Source: Rhizobium sp.
Lineage (GTDB): Bacteria; Pseudomonadota; Alphaproteobacteria; Rhizobiales; Rhizobiaceae
Length of the DNA: 64,000 bases
Direction: 5' to 3'
NCBI GenBank assembly: GCA_019739215.1
Contig: JAHHDR010000004.1
Coordinates: 124,001 to 188,000 of the forward strand
Shown: positions 26,368 to 35,810 of the stretch, one piece after another
How positions within the stretch are numbered: the first letter of the stretch is position 1
Layout of the letters: every line of letters starts with the position of its first letter
Translations under genes and position numbers: made by a program
Notes under the pieces: generated by a model
Database searches by the model: none
Seen by the model: only the letters and a program-made list of their open reading frames with translations
What the model was told of the DNA's origin: nothing

Positions 26368-27223
26368 TCCAAAGCAGCACCGTCTCGCCGTCGTGGGTGT
26401 TGCGCCAGCTGTGCGGGCGGCGGCTTTCGAAATAGAAGGAGTCGCCCTGCCCGAGGTCGAAGAACTGGTCGTTGTCGAGGACGATTTCCAGCCTGCCGGC
26501 GAGCACGTGGAGGAACTCCTCCCCCGCATGGCTGTAAGCACCTTCGCTCGATGCGCCGGGTGCGAGTTGAAAGCGGTGACACTCCATCTGGCGCCGGTCG
26601 GCGGTCAGGTTCTGAACGGTGACCCCCGAGGATGTCGGCGGCCAGGCGGTCCACTCGCCATTGCGCACGAGAGATTCGCGCTCGTCGGTCTCGGCCTGCC
26701 CCGTCAAGACGGCGATCGTGGTGCCATAGAACTCGGCGAGGTCATGCAATGCCTTGACCGAGAGTCCCTGCGACGTGCGTTCGAATGTCGACAGCAGAGA
26801 GACCGCGATGCCGGTGTTTTCGGCCACCTTCTCCAGCGTGCAGCCCATGTCCCGACGAAGATGACGGAGCTTCGGACCGATCGCCTTTTCTCCTGGCGGT
26901 GACGGTTCGGCGTCCATGGACGCGTCCGCCGGGCCTACCGGATCCTCCGCCCTGATCGCCTCGCGGATCGCGGCCGGATTGAGACCCTTGCTGGTGCGAA
27001 GCCAGCTGACGCGCTGCAGCCGCTCGACATGGGCGGTTTCGTAGAGCCGCTGCCCGGACTCGGTGCGCACAGGTTCGATCAGGCCCTGGCTTTCCCACAG
27101 ACGCAGGGTCGATGGCGATACCCCCGCCATCCGGGCCGCCTCGGCGATCTTGTAGCGTACCCTGCCATCCACCATGCGACGTCCGATCTGGGCCCGGATG
27201 CCCGGGAATTTCACGCAACTCAT
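26345..27223 (-). CDS. Three-domain MerR-XRE-cupin transcriptional regulator
   Basis: A protein of 292 residues with three regulatory modules in one chain: a MerR winged helix (about 23-75, YKIAEAARMAGVSPSTLRLWESQGLI), a second, XRE-type helix-turn-helix (about 116-172, LRHLRRDMGCTLEKVAENTGIAVSLLSTFER), and a C-terminal cupin (about 215-288, GAYSHAGEEFLHVLAGRLEIVLD and DSFYFESRRPHSWRN) that can bind a small molecule. The gene is divergent from gabT with a 96-bp gap, so it probably controls GABA or amine degradation. The start is uncertain (ATG 27223 or 27175); neither has a strong ribosome site. Confidence 0.87.
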   Translation of the reverse strand: MSCVKFPGIRAQIGRRMVDGRVRYKIAEAARMAGVSPSTLRLWESQGLIEPVRTESGQRLYETAHVERLQRVSWLRTSKGLNPAAIREAIRAEDPVGPADASMDAEPSPPGEKAIGPKLRHLRRDMGCTLEKVAENTGIAVSLLSTFERTSQGLSVKALHDLAEFYGTTIAVLTGQAETDERESLVRNGEWTAWPPTSSGVTVQNLTADRRQMECHRFQLAPGASSEGAYSHAGEEFLHVLAGRLEIVLDNDQFFDLGQGDSFYFESRRPHSWRNTHDGETVLLWINTPPTF

Positions 27224-27319
27224 ATTGCAACTCTACAGAAAAAATGCAAAGAATATTTTGACGCTGCCGGGGGGAGCATTCCGCCAGCCCATCCATTCAC
27301 CATTCACGAGGGCACTTCC

Positions 27320-28603
27320 ATGCTGAACACTGAAGTTGCAGCCCGCCGGACGGACGCGATCTCGCGCGGCGTCGGCGTCACGACGCAGATCTATGCCGAC
27401 CGGGCCGAGAACTCCGAGATCTGGGACGTCGAGGGCCGCCGCTACATCGACTTCGCGGCCGGCATCGCCGTCGTCAACACCGGCCACCGCCACCCCAAGG
27501 TGATCGCCGCGGTGAAGGACCAGCTCGATCACTTCACCCATACCTGCCACCAGGTCGTGCCCTATGAGAACTATGTCCGCCTTGCCGAGCGGCTGAACGA
27601 TGCCGTGCCGGGCAATTTCAAGAAGAAGACGATCTTCGTGACCACAGGCGCCGAAGCCGTGGAAAACGCGGTCAAGATCGCCCGCGCCGCCACCAACCGC
27701 TCGGCCGTCATCGCCTTCTCCGGCGCCTTCCACGGCCGGACCTTCATGGGGATGACGCTGACCGGCAAGGTCGTGCCCTATAAGGCCGGCTTCGGCGCGA
27801 TGATGCCCGATGTCTTCCATGTCCCCTTCCCCGTCGAACTGCATGGCGGCTCGATCGATGAATCGCTCTCGGTTCTCGACAAGCTGTTCAAGGCCGATGT
27901 CGATCCGGCCCGCGTCGCCGCCTTCATCATCGAGCCCGTGCAGGGCGAAGGCGGCTTTTATGAAGTGCCGAAGGCCTTCATGGTCAAGCTCCGCGAACTC
28001 GCAGACAAGCACGGCATCCTGCTGATCGCCGACGAAGTCCAGACCGGCTTTGCCCGCACCGGCAAGCTTTTCGCCATGGAGCATTATGGCGTGGTCCCCG
28101 ACATCACCACCATGGCCAAGGGCCTCGGTGGCGGCTTCCCGATCGCGGCGGTCACCGGCCGCGCCGAGATCATGGACGCGCCTGGCCCCGGCGGCCTCGG
28201 CGGCACCTATGGCGGCAACCCGATCGGCATCGCTGCCGGCAATGCCGTGCTCGACGTGATCGAGGAAGAGCAACTCAACGACCGCGCCGAGCGCCTCGGC
28301 GGCCGGCTCAAGCAGCGACTTCAGTCGCTGATCTCTGATGTGCCGCAGATCGCCGACATACGGGGTCTCGGATTTATGAACGCGGTGGAATTCAACATTC
28401 CCGGCACGAAGAACCCCAATGCCGAGTTCACCAACAAGATCCGCGAAAAGGCACTGGCCAAGGGCCTGATCCTGCTCACCTGCGGCGTCTACGGCAATGT
28501 CATCCGCTTCCTTGCGCCGATCACCATCCAGGACGATGTCTTCGCCGAAGCGCTCGACATCCTCGAAGAAACCCTGCGCGAATGCGCCAAAGAGGCAGCC
28601 TGA
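27320..28603 (+). CDS. gabT: 4-aminobutyrate aminotransferase
   Basis: A class III PLP aminotransferase of 427 residues that converts GABA and 2-oxoglutarate to succinic semialdehyde and glutamate. The PLP lysine is K267 in TTMAKGLGGGFPIAAV. IADEVQTGFARTGKLFA and the cofactor loop FVTTGAEAVENAVKIAR are intact, and EPVQGEGGF matches GabT rather than ornithine aminotransferase. ATG 27320 follows GAGGGCACTTCC. The partner gabD starts 3 bp after the stop. The divergent MerR-XRE-cupin gene is the likely regulator. Confidence 0.93.
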   Translation: MLNTEVAARRTDAISRGVGVTTQIYADRAENSEIWDVEGRRYIDFAAGIAVVNTGHRHPKVIAAVKDQLDHFTHTCHQVVPYENYVRLAERLNDAVPGNFKKKTIFVTTGAEAVENAVKIARAATNRSAVIAFSGAFHGRTFMGMTLTGKVVPYKAGFGAMMPDVFHVPFPVELHGGSIDESLSVLDKLFKADVDPARVAAFIIEPVQGEGGFYEVPKAFMVKLRELADKHGILLIADEVQTGFARTGKLFAMEHYGVVPDITTMAKGLGGGFPIAAVTGRAEIMDAPGPGGLGGTYGGNPIGIAAGNAVLDVIEEEQLNDRAERLGGRLKQRLQSLISDVPQIADIRGLGFMNAVEFNIPGTKNPNAEFTNKIREKALAKGLILLTCGVYGNVIRFLAPITIQDDVFAEALDILEETLRECAKEAA

Positions 28604-28606
28604 CCC

Positions 28607-30083
28607 ATGACCATTTCCCAGTCTCTCCTGTCCCAAGCTCAAGGACCCCTCGCTGGTCACCGACAAGGCGCTTGTTGCCGGCGAATGGGTCGCAAAGAGC
28701 GATAGCGGCAAGACCTTCGACGTTACCAATCCGGCCAATGGCGACGTCATCGCCACGCTGCCCGACATGAACCGCGCCGAAGCGGCGCGCGCGATCGACG
28801 CCGCCTACTGGGCCCAGAAGGAATGGGCGAAGAAGACCGGCAAGGAGCGCGCCGCGGTACTCAAGCAGCTGCACGCGCTGATGATGGAGAATATCGACGA
28901 CCTCGCTGCCATCATGACGGCGGAGCAGGGCAAGCCGCTGGCCGAAGCCAGGGGCGAGATCGCCTATGGCGCCGGCTATGTCGAGTGGTTCGGCGAAGAG
29001 GCCAAGCGCATCTACGGCGACACCATTCCGGGCCACCAGCCAGACAAGCGCATCGTCGTCATCAAGCAGCCGGTCGGCGTCGTTGCCACGATCACGCCGT
29101 GGAACTTCCCCAATGCCATGCTGGCCCGCAAGATGGCGCCGGCGCTGGCCGTGGGCTGCGCGGTGGTGTCCAAGCCGGCCGGCGAGACGCCGCTATCGGC
29201 GCTGGCGCTGGCCAAGCTCGCCGAACGCGCCGGGCTGCCGCCCGGCCTGTTCAACGTGCTGCCGTCGACGCATTCGTCCGACATCGGCAAGGAGTTCTGC
29301 AGCAACGAGACGGTGCGCAAGCTCAGCTTCACCGGCTCCACCGAGGTCGGCCGCATCCTGATGGCGCAGGCGGCGCCGCAGATCAAACGGCTGAGCCTCG
29401 AACTGGGCGGCAACGCGCCGTTCATCGTTTTCGACGACGCCGACCTGGACGCCGCGGTCGAAGGCGCCATCATCTCCAAGTACCGCAATAACGGGCAGAC
29501 CTGCGTGTGCGCCAACCGCATCTACGTGCAGGCCGGCGTCTTCGACGCGTTCACCGAAAAGCTGGTTGCCGCGACCGAAAAGCTCAAGGTCGGCGACGGC
29601 TTTGGCGACGGCGTCAACCTCGGGCCGCTGATCGACAAGAAGGCTGCCGAAAAGGTGCACCGAGCACATCGAGGACGCGCTGCGCAAGGGCGCGAAGCCT
29701 GACGCTGGGCGGCAAGGCGAACGAACGGGCTGTTCTTCGAGCCGACCATTCTCGCCGGGGCGACCGCCGACATGATCCTGGCGCACGAGGAGACCTTCGG
29801 GCCGGTGGCGCCGCTGTTCAAGTTCGAGACGGTGGACGAGGTGATCCATCTGGCCAATGCCACCGAGTTCGGCCTCGCCTCCTACTTCTATGCGCGCGAC
29901 CTGAGCCGCGTGTGGCAGGTGGCGGAGGCGCTCGACTACGGCATGGTCGGCATCAATACCGGCCTCATCTCCACCGAGGTGGCGCCGTTCGGCGGCGTCA
30001 AGCAATCCGGCCAGGGCCGCGAAGGCTCGAAATACGGCATCGATGACTACGTCGAGATCAAGTATCTCTGCCTCAGCATCTGA
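28607..30083 (+). pseudogene. gabD: Succinate-semialdehyde dehydrogenase, four insertions break the frame
   Basis: An aldehyde dehydrogenase that would finish GABA breakdown by oxidising succinic semialdehyde to succinate. Removing an extra C near 28632-28634, one at 29658, one at 29698-29699, and one copy of a tandem GAAC at 29719-29726 restores a 489-residue GabD with no other damage. The first frame gives MTISQSLLS, the main frame holds TPWNFPNAML, ELGGNAPF and the catalytic cysteine in NNGQTCVCANR, and the last frame ends [10 protein letters not shown]. Three of the four insertions fall within 70 bp. It directly follows gabT. Loss of function or a poor-quality stretch of assembly are both possible. 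Confidence 0.88.
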
Positions 30084-30102
30084 TTGCTCGTCACTCGAAA
30101 AA

Positions 30103-30141
30103 ACAAAGGCCGCGGGAGCGATCCCGCGGCCTTTGTCTTTT
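30103..30141 (+). terminator. Strong intrinsic terminator after gabTD
   Basis: A 15-bp perfect stem (30103-30117 with 30122-30136) with a GCGA loop is followed by CTTTTC and preceded by GAAAAAAAC, so it can act in both directions. It lies 20 nt past the gabD stop. Confidence 0.85.
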
Positions 30142-30298
30142 CAGCCGCGACGACCCAGTCGTCCAATCCAAACCGGATCGCCCTGCACAGCCTTGGCGGG
30201 GCGTCCGCCGGTGTATCCATGGGAACAGCCAGCCAAATCCGATGAAATTACAAAGGATCAACGATCAACACAGCGCCCCCGGGCATCCAAGGCAAAAT

Positions 30299-30490
30299 AT
30301 GAAGAAGTTGGCATCCATCCTGCTCATCATGACGTTTGCGATTGCTGCGACAACCGCCAGCGGCGAAGCCGGATGGAAGAAGCGGGGCTGGTACCAGAAG
30401 CGGCCCGGTGCGAATTGCGTCATGCGCAAGGTCGTCGTCAGCGATGCAAACGGCCGGGTGGTCACCCGCAAGGTCAGGGTGTGCCGCTGA
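30299..30490 (+). CDS. Small secreted basic protein (63 residues)
   Basis: The frame begins MKKLASILLIMTFAIAATTASGEA, a clear Sec signal peptide with cleavage near residue 20-23. The mature part of about 40 residues is rich in Lys and Arg (WKKRGWYQKRPG) and has two cysteines, C40 and C62, that could form a disulfide. AAGG lies upstream of the ATG; an in-frame ATG at 30242 would add 19 residues before the signal and is less likely. No family is recognised; such proteins are common and uncharacterised in rhizobia. Confidence 0.65.
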   Translation: MKKLASILLIMTFAIAATTASGEAGWKKRGWYQKRPGANCVMRKVVVSDANGRVVTRKVRVCR

Positions 30491-30598
30491 GGAAAGCAGG
30501 GTGGCGGACACGCCTTTCCCCCGTTAAGGCTTCCGAAACCCCAGGTTGGATATAGTTAACCATCGTCCGGCTTCGGTTCCAGACCGGTGGGGTACAGT

Positions 30599-31813
30599 GT
30601 GAAAATCGGCCTTCCCAAGCTCCGGCTCTCCCGGAAGCTCCTGCTCATCACGGTGGGCATCACCGTGCTGCTTGGCGGCAGCGGCGTCACTGCGCTGTAT
30701 CTCGGCGGCACGGGGCTGATGCTGGAAGGCGGCGAGAACGCCATTGGCGGCGAATGCACCGATATCCAGACCATGGTTCTCAAGACGCCATCGAACCGCC
30801 TCTGGCTTCGCAAGTTCATCCGGATGGAAAAGGCCAGCGGCCCCGATCGCGTCCGCACGGCGCTTCGCGTTGCGGGCTTGCTGGCCCAGAAGAACACCGT
30901 CGACCTGATCCATGTCAGTGTGCTCGACAGCCATGGCCCGACGGTGCGGTCGCAGATGCGTGCGCGTGCGATCGGCGCGGAAGTGCTGATCGCGCTCAAG
31001 CCCGACAACCTGCCGGACATGAAATCGCCCGCGATGGCGAGCTACTATGAGGGACCTGTCAGCGATGCCGGCCGATTCTACGGCGACAAGGTCGTCGTCG
31101 ACATCGACGAGATCGGCGCGATGATGACGGCGATGCGCACCGTCGAGGAAAAGCCGGATTGCGTATCGGCAACACCTGCTGACGACAAGGCCGCAAAGAA
31201 GCCTGATCCCGGTAAGAAAGACAAGAAGGACACCCATGCGGCCACGCCGGCCGACTCCGGTGAGCAGCCCGCCGAGGATCACGGCAAGGAGCCGGCCAAG
31301 GACGGCGACGATGAGACAGCGCATGGCGAGCAGCCGGCGAAGGAGCAATCCTTCCTCGACAGCATGTTGAGCATGGTCGGCCTTGGCGGCAGCGACGAAC
31401 CGACCATCGCGGCTCATCCGCCCGCAGCCGTCGACGACAGTCATGCGGTGGCCGACGAACCCGTGGACGATCACGGCGACAAGGCATCGGACGCGCATGT
31501 GGCGCAGCCGTCACAGGACGCGCATTCGACAGCCGAAGGCCATGACCCCGCGACCGAGGCAAAGCATGATGACGCCGTGGAGCCTGCGGATGCGCATGCC
31601 GCAGTGCCTGCTGACGAACATGCGGCGAAGCCTGAGGGCGACCAACACGCAGCCAAGGGCCATGATCCGGCTGTGGCCGAGATCAGCCACGACCCCACGG
31701 ATTTGCCGGCTGACACCACCAAAGACGATCACGCCCAGGCCGACGATCACGGAGGCGATGAGCCATCGCATGTCGACACGCATGCGCAGGTGGACATGCC
31801 CGTGGGAGACTGA
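30599..31813 (+). CDS. Membrane-anchored protein with long His/Asp/Ala-rich disordered tail
   Basis: About 404 residues. GTG 30599 behind GGTGGGGTACA is the preferred start (the other GTG at 30587 is inside that site). One membrane helix lies near residues 12-35 (KLLLITVGITVLLGGSGVTALYL). Residues 50-180 form a folded domain of unknown family (LLAQKNTVDLIHVSVLDS, RARAIGAEVLIALKPDN, YYEGPVSDAGRFYG). From about 185 to the end the chain is low complexity, acidic and His-rich with recurring DDHG, ADEHA and EGHDPA motifs, so it is likely disordered and able to bind metal. Part of the folded region resembles rhizobial proteins annotated only as hypothetical. Confidence 0.7.
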   Translation: MKIGLPKLRLSRKLLLITVGITVLLGGSGVTALYLGGTGLMLEGGENAIGGECTDIQTMVLKTPSNRLWLRKFIRMEKASGPDRVRTALRVAGLLAQKNTVDLIHVSVLDSHGPTVRSQMRARAIGAEVLIALKPDNLPDMKSPAMASYYEGPVSDAGRFYGDKVVVDIDEIGAMMTAMRTVEEKPDCVSATPADDKAAKKPDPGKKDKKDTHAATPADSGEQPAEDHGKEPAKDGDDETAHGEQPAKEQSFLDSMLSMVGLGGSDEPTIAAHPPAAVDDSHAVADEPVDDHGDKASDAHVAQPSQDAHSTAEGHDPATEAKHDDAVEPADAHAAVPADEHAAKPEGDQHAAKGHDPAVAEISHDPTDLPADTTKDDHAQADDHGGDEPSHVDTHAQVDMPVGD

Positions 31814-31977
31814 CGCGCGGGCCGCCCTCCCGCGCCTGAATGTGGCTTCTGTCGCTGTGGCACTTCGGCCACGCCCTGACTCCCCGTTGCCAAAACACGC
31901 CTTCGTGACTTCGTCCGACAAGCTTCTGCCCGATACCACGCCTTTCAATTCGGCAACCGAATCGAAGGGACAAACAA

Positions 31978-32673
31978 TTGCATATCGATCGCAGACTCTT
32001 TCTCAAGGCCTCCGGCCTGACCGCTCTCGCGACTCTCGCAGGCTGCGCGACCACCAACGCAAAGACTGCCTCAGGGCCGGATGACGACAAGGCCGCGCTG
32101 GAACTGGCCGCCTATGACGTGATGTATGCTGCCCAGCCAGGGGAGCAGTTTCCCCTTCCTGCGATTCCCTATCGCAAGATCAAGCGGCAGTATCTGCGCC
32201 AGTGGGTGGACAATCCAACGGGCGAGCGGCCAGGCACACTGGTGGTCGATGTCGGCAATCACTACCTCTACTTCACCTATCCGGACGGCAAGGCCATGCG
32301 CTACGGCGTCGGGCTCGGGCGCGCAGGCTTCGAATGGGCGGGTGCCGGCGTCATCCAGTACAAGCGCCAATGGCCGCGCTGGACGCCGCCGGACGAAATG
32401 GTGAAGCGGCAGCCCGAACTCGAGCGCTATTCGATCGCGAATGGCGGCATGGACGCGGGCCTGAACAATCCGCTCGGCGCGCGCGCGCTCTACATTTTCC
32501 AGAACAATGAGGACACGCTTTACCGCATCCATGGTTCGCCGGAATGGCACACCATCGGCAAGTCGGTGTCGTCGGGCTGCGTGCGCATGCTCAACCAGGA
32601 CATTATCGACCTCTATGGTCGCGTGCCCGGCAAGACGCGCATCGTCGTGACCAACCTCTCGAACATGGTCTGA
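31978..32673 (+). CDS. L,D-transpeptidase (YkuD) with Tat-type lipoprotein signal
   Basis: A protein of 231 residues. The N-terminus DRRLFLKASGLTALATLAGC joins a twin-arginine motif (R5R6-L-F-L-K) to a lipobox ending at C23, so it is probably exported folded and lipid-anchored. The YkuD domain spans about 80-225, with RIHGSPEWHTIG and the catalytic motif SVSSGCVRM containing the nucleophilic cysteine. Such enzymes cross-link peptidoglycan (3-3 links) or attach proteins to it. It starts with TTG at 31978 behind AAGGGACAAACAA, since no ATG opens the signal. Convergent with lysS. Confidence 0.88.
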   Translation: MHIDRRLFLKASGLTALATLAGCATTNAKTASGPDDDKAALELAAYDVMYAAQPGEQFPLPAIPYRKIKRQYLRQWVDNPTGERPGTLVVDVGNHYLYFTYPDGKAMRYGVGLGRAGFEWAGAGVIQYKRQWPRWTPPDEMVKRQPELERYSIANGGMDAGLNNPLGARALYIFQNNEDTLYRIHGSPEWHTIGKSVSSGCVRMLNQDIIDLYGRVPGKTRIVVTNLSNMV

Positions 32674-32719
32674 TCGCCCGGGACGGGAGGGCCGGGCCCA
32701 TGGCCCGGCCGGTCCCTGA

Positions 32720-34222
32720 TCAATCCGCCTTGCCGCGACGCGCCGGAAACAGAATCACGTCGCGGATCGATGGCGCATTGGTCAGCAGCATGATCAGGCG
32801 ATCGACGCCAATGCCAAGGCCGCCGGCCGGGGGCATGCCCTGGTCGATCGCATCCAGGAATTCGTCATCCAACTGCTTTGCCTTCTCGCCACGCCCATGC
32901 GCCTGTTCGAGCTGCTCGACCATGCGGGCGCGCTGCTCGACGGGATCGTTGAGCTCGGAGAAGGCATTGCCCAGTTCCCAGGCGTTGCAATAGGTCTCGA
33001 ACCGCTCGACGAGGCGCGGCTCGCCGGGCACTTCCTTGGCGAAGGGCGAGATGTCCTTCGGGAAATGGGTGACGTGCGATGGCTGGATCAGGGTGCTCTC
33101 GACCTTCTCCTCGAAGATGAAGGCGAGGCATTCGCCCCAGGTCCAGTCCTTCTCTACCGCAAAGCCGGCGGCCTTGGCGGCGGCACGGGCTTCCTCATCG
33201 GTCTTGATCGCACGGAAATCGATGCCCGTGACCTCCTTGACGGCGTCGGGCATCGGCACACGCTTGAACGGACCCTTGAAGGAAATCTCCTTGTCGCCAT
33301 AGGCAAACTCGGTCGTGCCGTGGATCGCCATGGCCAACTCGCCGAACATGCGCTCGACGAGGTCCATGATATCCTCGTAGTCGGCATAGGCCCAGTAACA
33401 TTCCATCATCGTGAATTCGGGATTGTGCCGGGTCGAGACGCCTTCATTGCGGAAGTTGCGGTTGATCTCGAACACCTTGTCGGTCAGGCCCGAAACCAGC
33501 GTGCGCTTGAGATAGAGCTCCGGCGCGATGCGCAGGAACATGTCGAGCTTCAGCGTATTGTGATGCGTCTTGAACGGCTCGGCGGTGGCGCCGCCATAGA
33601 CCGAATGCAGCATCGGCGTCTCGACTTCCATGAAGCCGTCATTTTCCATGAACCGACGGATGCCGGAGACGATCTTCGAGCGCTGCTGGAAACGGAGCTT
33701 GGATTCCTCGTTGGTCATGATGTCGAGATGGCGCTTCCGGTAGCGGATCTCGATGTCGGAGACGCCGTGCCACTTCTCGGGCATCGGCAGCAGCGATTTG
33801 GTCAGCATGGTGATCTCATGCGCATTGATCGACAGCTCGCCACGCTTGGTGCGGCGCACCGCACCGGTCACGCCGATAATGTCGCCGATATCGATCAGCG
33901 AAAGCAGGTCGCGCGCCGCTTCCGGCGTCACGTCCTTGTGGCTGAAGATCTGGATCTTGCCCGAAGCGTCATGGATATCCATGAACATGCCGGAATTGCG
34001 CGAGGAATAGACGCGGCCGGCGACGGTCACGATATCGGTCGTTTCCGTGTCGGGTGCGAGGTCGGCGTATTTCTCGGACAGGTCCGCGTTGGTGATCGTG
34101 CGGTGGAAATGCGCCGGATAGACGTCGCCGACCTTCTCGCGAAGGATCGCGAGCTTCTGGGCACGGACTTCGGCGGCGTCGGAGGAAAGGGCGGCGGCTT
34201 CGGGCTTCGTTTCGTTGGTCAT
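32720..34222 (-). CDS. lysS: Lysyl-tRNA synthetase, class II
   Basis: An enzyme of 500 residues that charges tRNA-Lys. An OB-fold anticodon-binding domain (about 50-165) precedes the class II catalytic core with motif 2 FRNEGVSTRHNPEFTMMECY and motif 3 GLGIGVDRLIMLLTN. Class II LysRS of this form is usual in rhizobia. ATG 34222 follows AAGAGAAAAAA. It is 18 bp after the gltX stop, so the two synthetase genes form an operon. Confidence 0.96.
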   Translation of the reverse strand: MTNETKPEAAALSSDAAEVRAQKLAILREKVGDVYPAHFHRTITNADLSEKYADLAPDTETTDIVTVAGRVYSSRNSGMFMDIHDASGKIQIFSHKDVTPEAARDLLSLIDIGDIIGVTGAVRRTKRGELSINAHEITMLTKSLLPMPEKWHGVSDIEIRYRKRHLDIMTNEESKLRFQQRSKIVSGIRRFMENDGFMEVETPMLHSVYGGATAEPFKTHHNTLKLDMFLRIAPELYLKRTLVSGLTDKVFEINRNFRNEGVSTRHNPEFTMMECYWAYADYEDIMDLVERMFGELAMAIHGTTEFAYGDKEISFKGPFKRVPMPDAVKEVTGIDFRAIKTDEEARAAAKAAGFAVEKDWTWGECLAFIFEEKVESTLIQPSHVTHFPKDISPFAKEVPGEPRLVERFETYCNAWELGNAFSELNDPVEQRARMVEQLEQAHGRGEKAKQLDDEFLDAIDQGMPPAGGLGIGVDRLIMLLTNAPSIRDVILFPARRGKAD

Positions 34223-34240
34223 TTTTTTCTCTTGCAAATC

Positions 34241-35689
34241 TCAGACGGCCATCGACTTTACGACTGCAGCGGCGACTTTCAGCCGCTGGCGCACGACCGA
34301 GCGGCCGAGCAGCGCCATGGAGTCGAACAGCGGCAGCGAGCGCTGGCTTCCGGACATGGCGACGAAGAGCGGTCCGACGACGGCCTTCAGCTTCTTGCCC
34401 ATGCGGTCGCCGATGGCGCGCAGTTCGGCCTCGATCGTCTCGACATTCCATTCGAGAATCTTTTCGAGATCGGCCTGCACGGTCTCGAGGATTTCCAGCG
34501 TCTCTGCCGGTGTCGCCTTGATACCGGCAAAGGAGGCCGGTGTCAGGCTGACATCGGAGGACAGCAGGAAGCCGGCCAGCGGCGGCAGTTCGCCGAGCTT
34601 GCCGACGCGCGACTGCGCCAGCTTGAGGCCCTCGACGAGGCGGCCGTTCTCGCTCGCCCATTCGAGCACGCGCAGGACGAATTCATCCGGCGTGAGCTTC
34701 TCGCGCAGCCAGCGGCCGTTCAGCCAGTCGAGTTTCTGGACGTCGAAGATCGCGCCGGCCTTCGACAGGTTGTCCGGATCGAACTTGGCGGCCAGTTCGT
34801 CCATCGTCATCATCTCCTCGCCTTCGGCGATCTGGATGAAGAACAGGCCCAGGAAATTCATCAGCGCTTCCGGCAGGTAGCCGAGCGCCGAATAATAAGA
34901 GATCGAGGTCGGGTTCTTGCGCTTGGACAGCTTCGACTTGTCGGCATTGCGCATCAGTGAGAGATGCATGAACACCGGCGGCTCGAGACCGAGATACTGG
35001 TAGATCAGGATATGCTTCGGCACCGAGGCGAGCCATTCCTCGCCGCGCGCGACATGGGTGATCTTCATCAGATGGTCATCGACGACATTGGCCATGTGAT
35101 AGGTCGGCATACCGTCGGCCTTGAGCAGGACCTGCATATCGACGCTATCCCAGGGGATCTCGACATCGCCATAGACGCCGTCATGGAACTTGCACGCGCC
35201 CTCGGTCGGGATCTTCATCCGCACCACGGTGGCCTCGCCTGCCGCCATGCGGGTCGTCACTTCCTCGGCCGAGAGGTTCAGGCACTTGCCATCGTATTTG
35301 GGCTGCTTGCCGGCGGCACGCTGCCCAGCGCGCATCTCTTCCAGACGCTCGGGCGTGCAGAAGCAGCGGAAGCCATGGCCAGCGGCCACGATCTTCTCGA
35401 CATACTCACCATAGATATGCTTGCGGTCCGACTGGCGGTACGGCCCGTAGGGGCCGCCGACATCGGGGCCTTCGCTCCATTTCAGCCCTGTCCATTTCAG
35501 CGCGTCCAGCACCTTCTGCTCGAATTCCGGGGTCGAGCGCGTCGCGTCGGTATCCTCGATGCGCAGGATGAATTCGCCGCCGTGCTTCAGCGCGAAGAGA
35601 TAGTTGAACAGCGCGATATAGGCGGTGCCGACATGCGGCTCGCCGGTCGGAGAAGGTGCAATGCGGACGCGGACGCCGGAAGCAGTCAT
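34241..35689 (-). CDS. gltX: Glutamyl-tRNA synthetase
   Basis: A class I synthetase of 482 residues that charges tRNA-Glu (alphaproteobacteria often have a second copy that also misacylates tRNA-Gln for GatCAB). The HIGH region is APSPTGEPHVGTAY near residues 10-23, and the KMSKS equivalent is KLSKRKN. The start at 35689 is fixed by the conserved RVRIAPSPTG that follows; an upstream in-frame start at 35746 would add 19 poorly conserved residues. First gene of an operon with lysS. Confidence 0.95.
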   Translation of the reverse strand: MTASGVRVRIAPSPTGEPHVGTAYIALFNYLFALKHGGEFILRIEDTDATRSTPEFEQKVLDALKWTGLKWSEGPDVGGPYGPYRQSDRKHIYGEYVEKIVAAGHGFRCFCTPERLEEMRAGQRAAGKQPKYDGKCLNLSAEEVTTRMAAGEATVVRMKIPTEGACKFHDGVYGDVEIPWDSVDMQVLLKADGMPTYHMANVVDDHLMKITHVARGEEWLASVPKHILIYQYLGLEPPVFMHLSLMRNADKSKLSKRKNPTSISYYSALGYLPEALMNFLGLFFIQIAEGEEMMTMDELAAKFDPDNLSKAGAIFDVQKLDWLNGRWLREKLTPDEFVLRVLEWASENGRLVEGLKLAQSRVGKLGELPPLAGFLLSSDVSLTPASFAGIKATPAETLEILETVQADLEKILEWNVETIEAELRAIGDRMGKKLKAVVGPLFVAMSGSQRSLPLFDSMALLGRSVVRQRLKVAAAVVKSMAV

Positions 35690-35810
35690 ATCAAGTGATC
35701 CAGTCGGAGGGATTGTGGAAAACGGCAGGAAGGCCGCCACTTTCATTGGGGCAGCCTTAGGCCATATTCAGGTTTATGCGTCAAGGGAAACGTCGGAACC
35801 GGCGCTGCGC

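Noticed and set aside
27233..28768. Open frame of 511 codons antisense to gabT
   Set aside because: Shadow of gabT; composition is low complexity Asp/Gly/His and it lacks a ribosome site.
32897..34960. Long open frame (687 codons) on the plus strand
   Set aside because: It is antisense to lysS and gltX, whose motifs are unmistakable. High-GC codon bias often leaves the opposite strand open, and the sequence is Arg/Gly/Ala-rich without domains.
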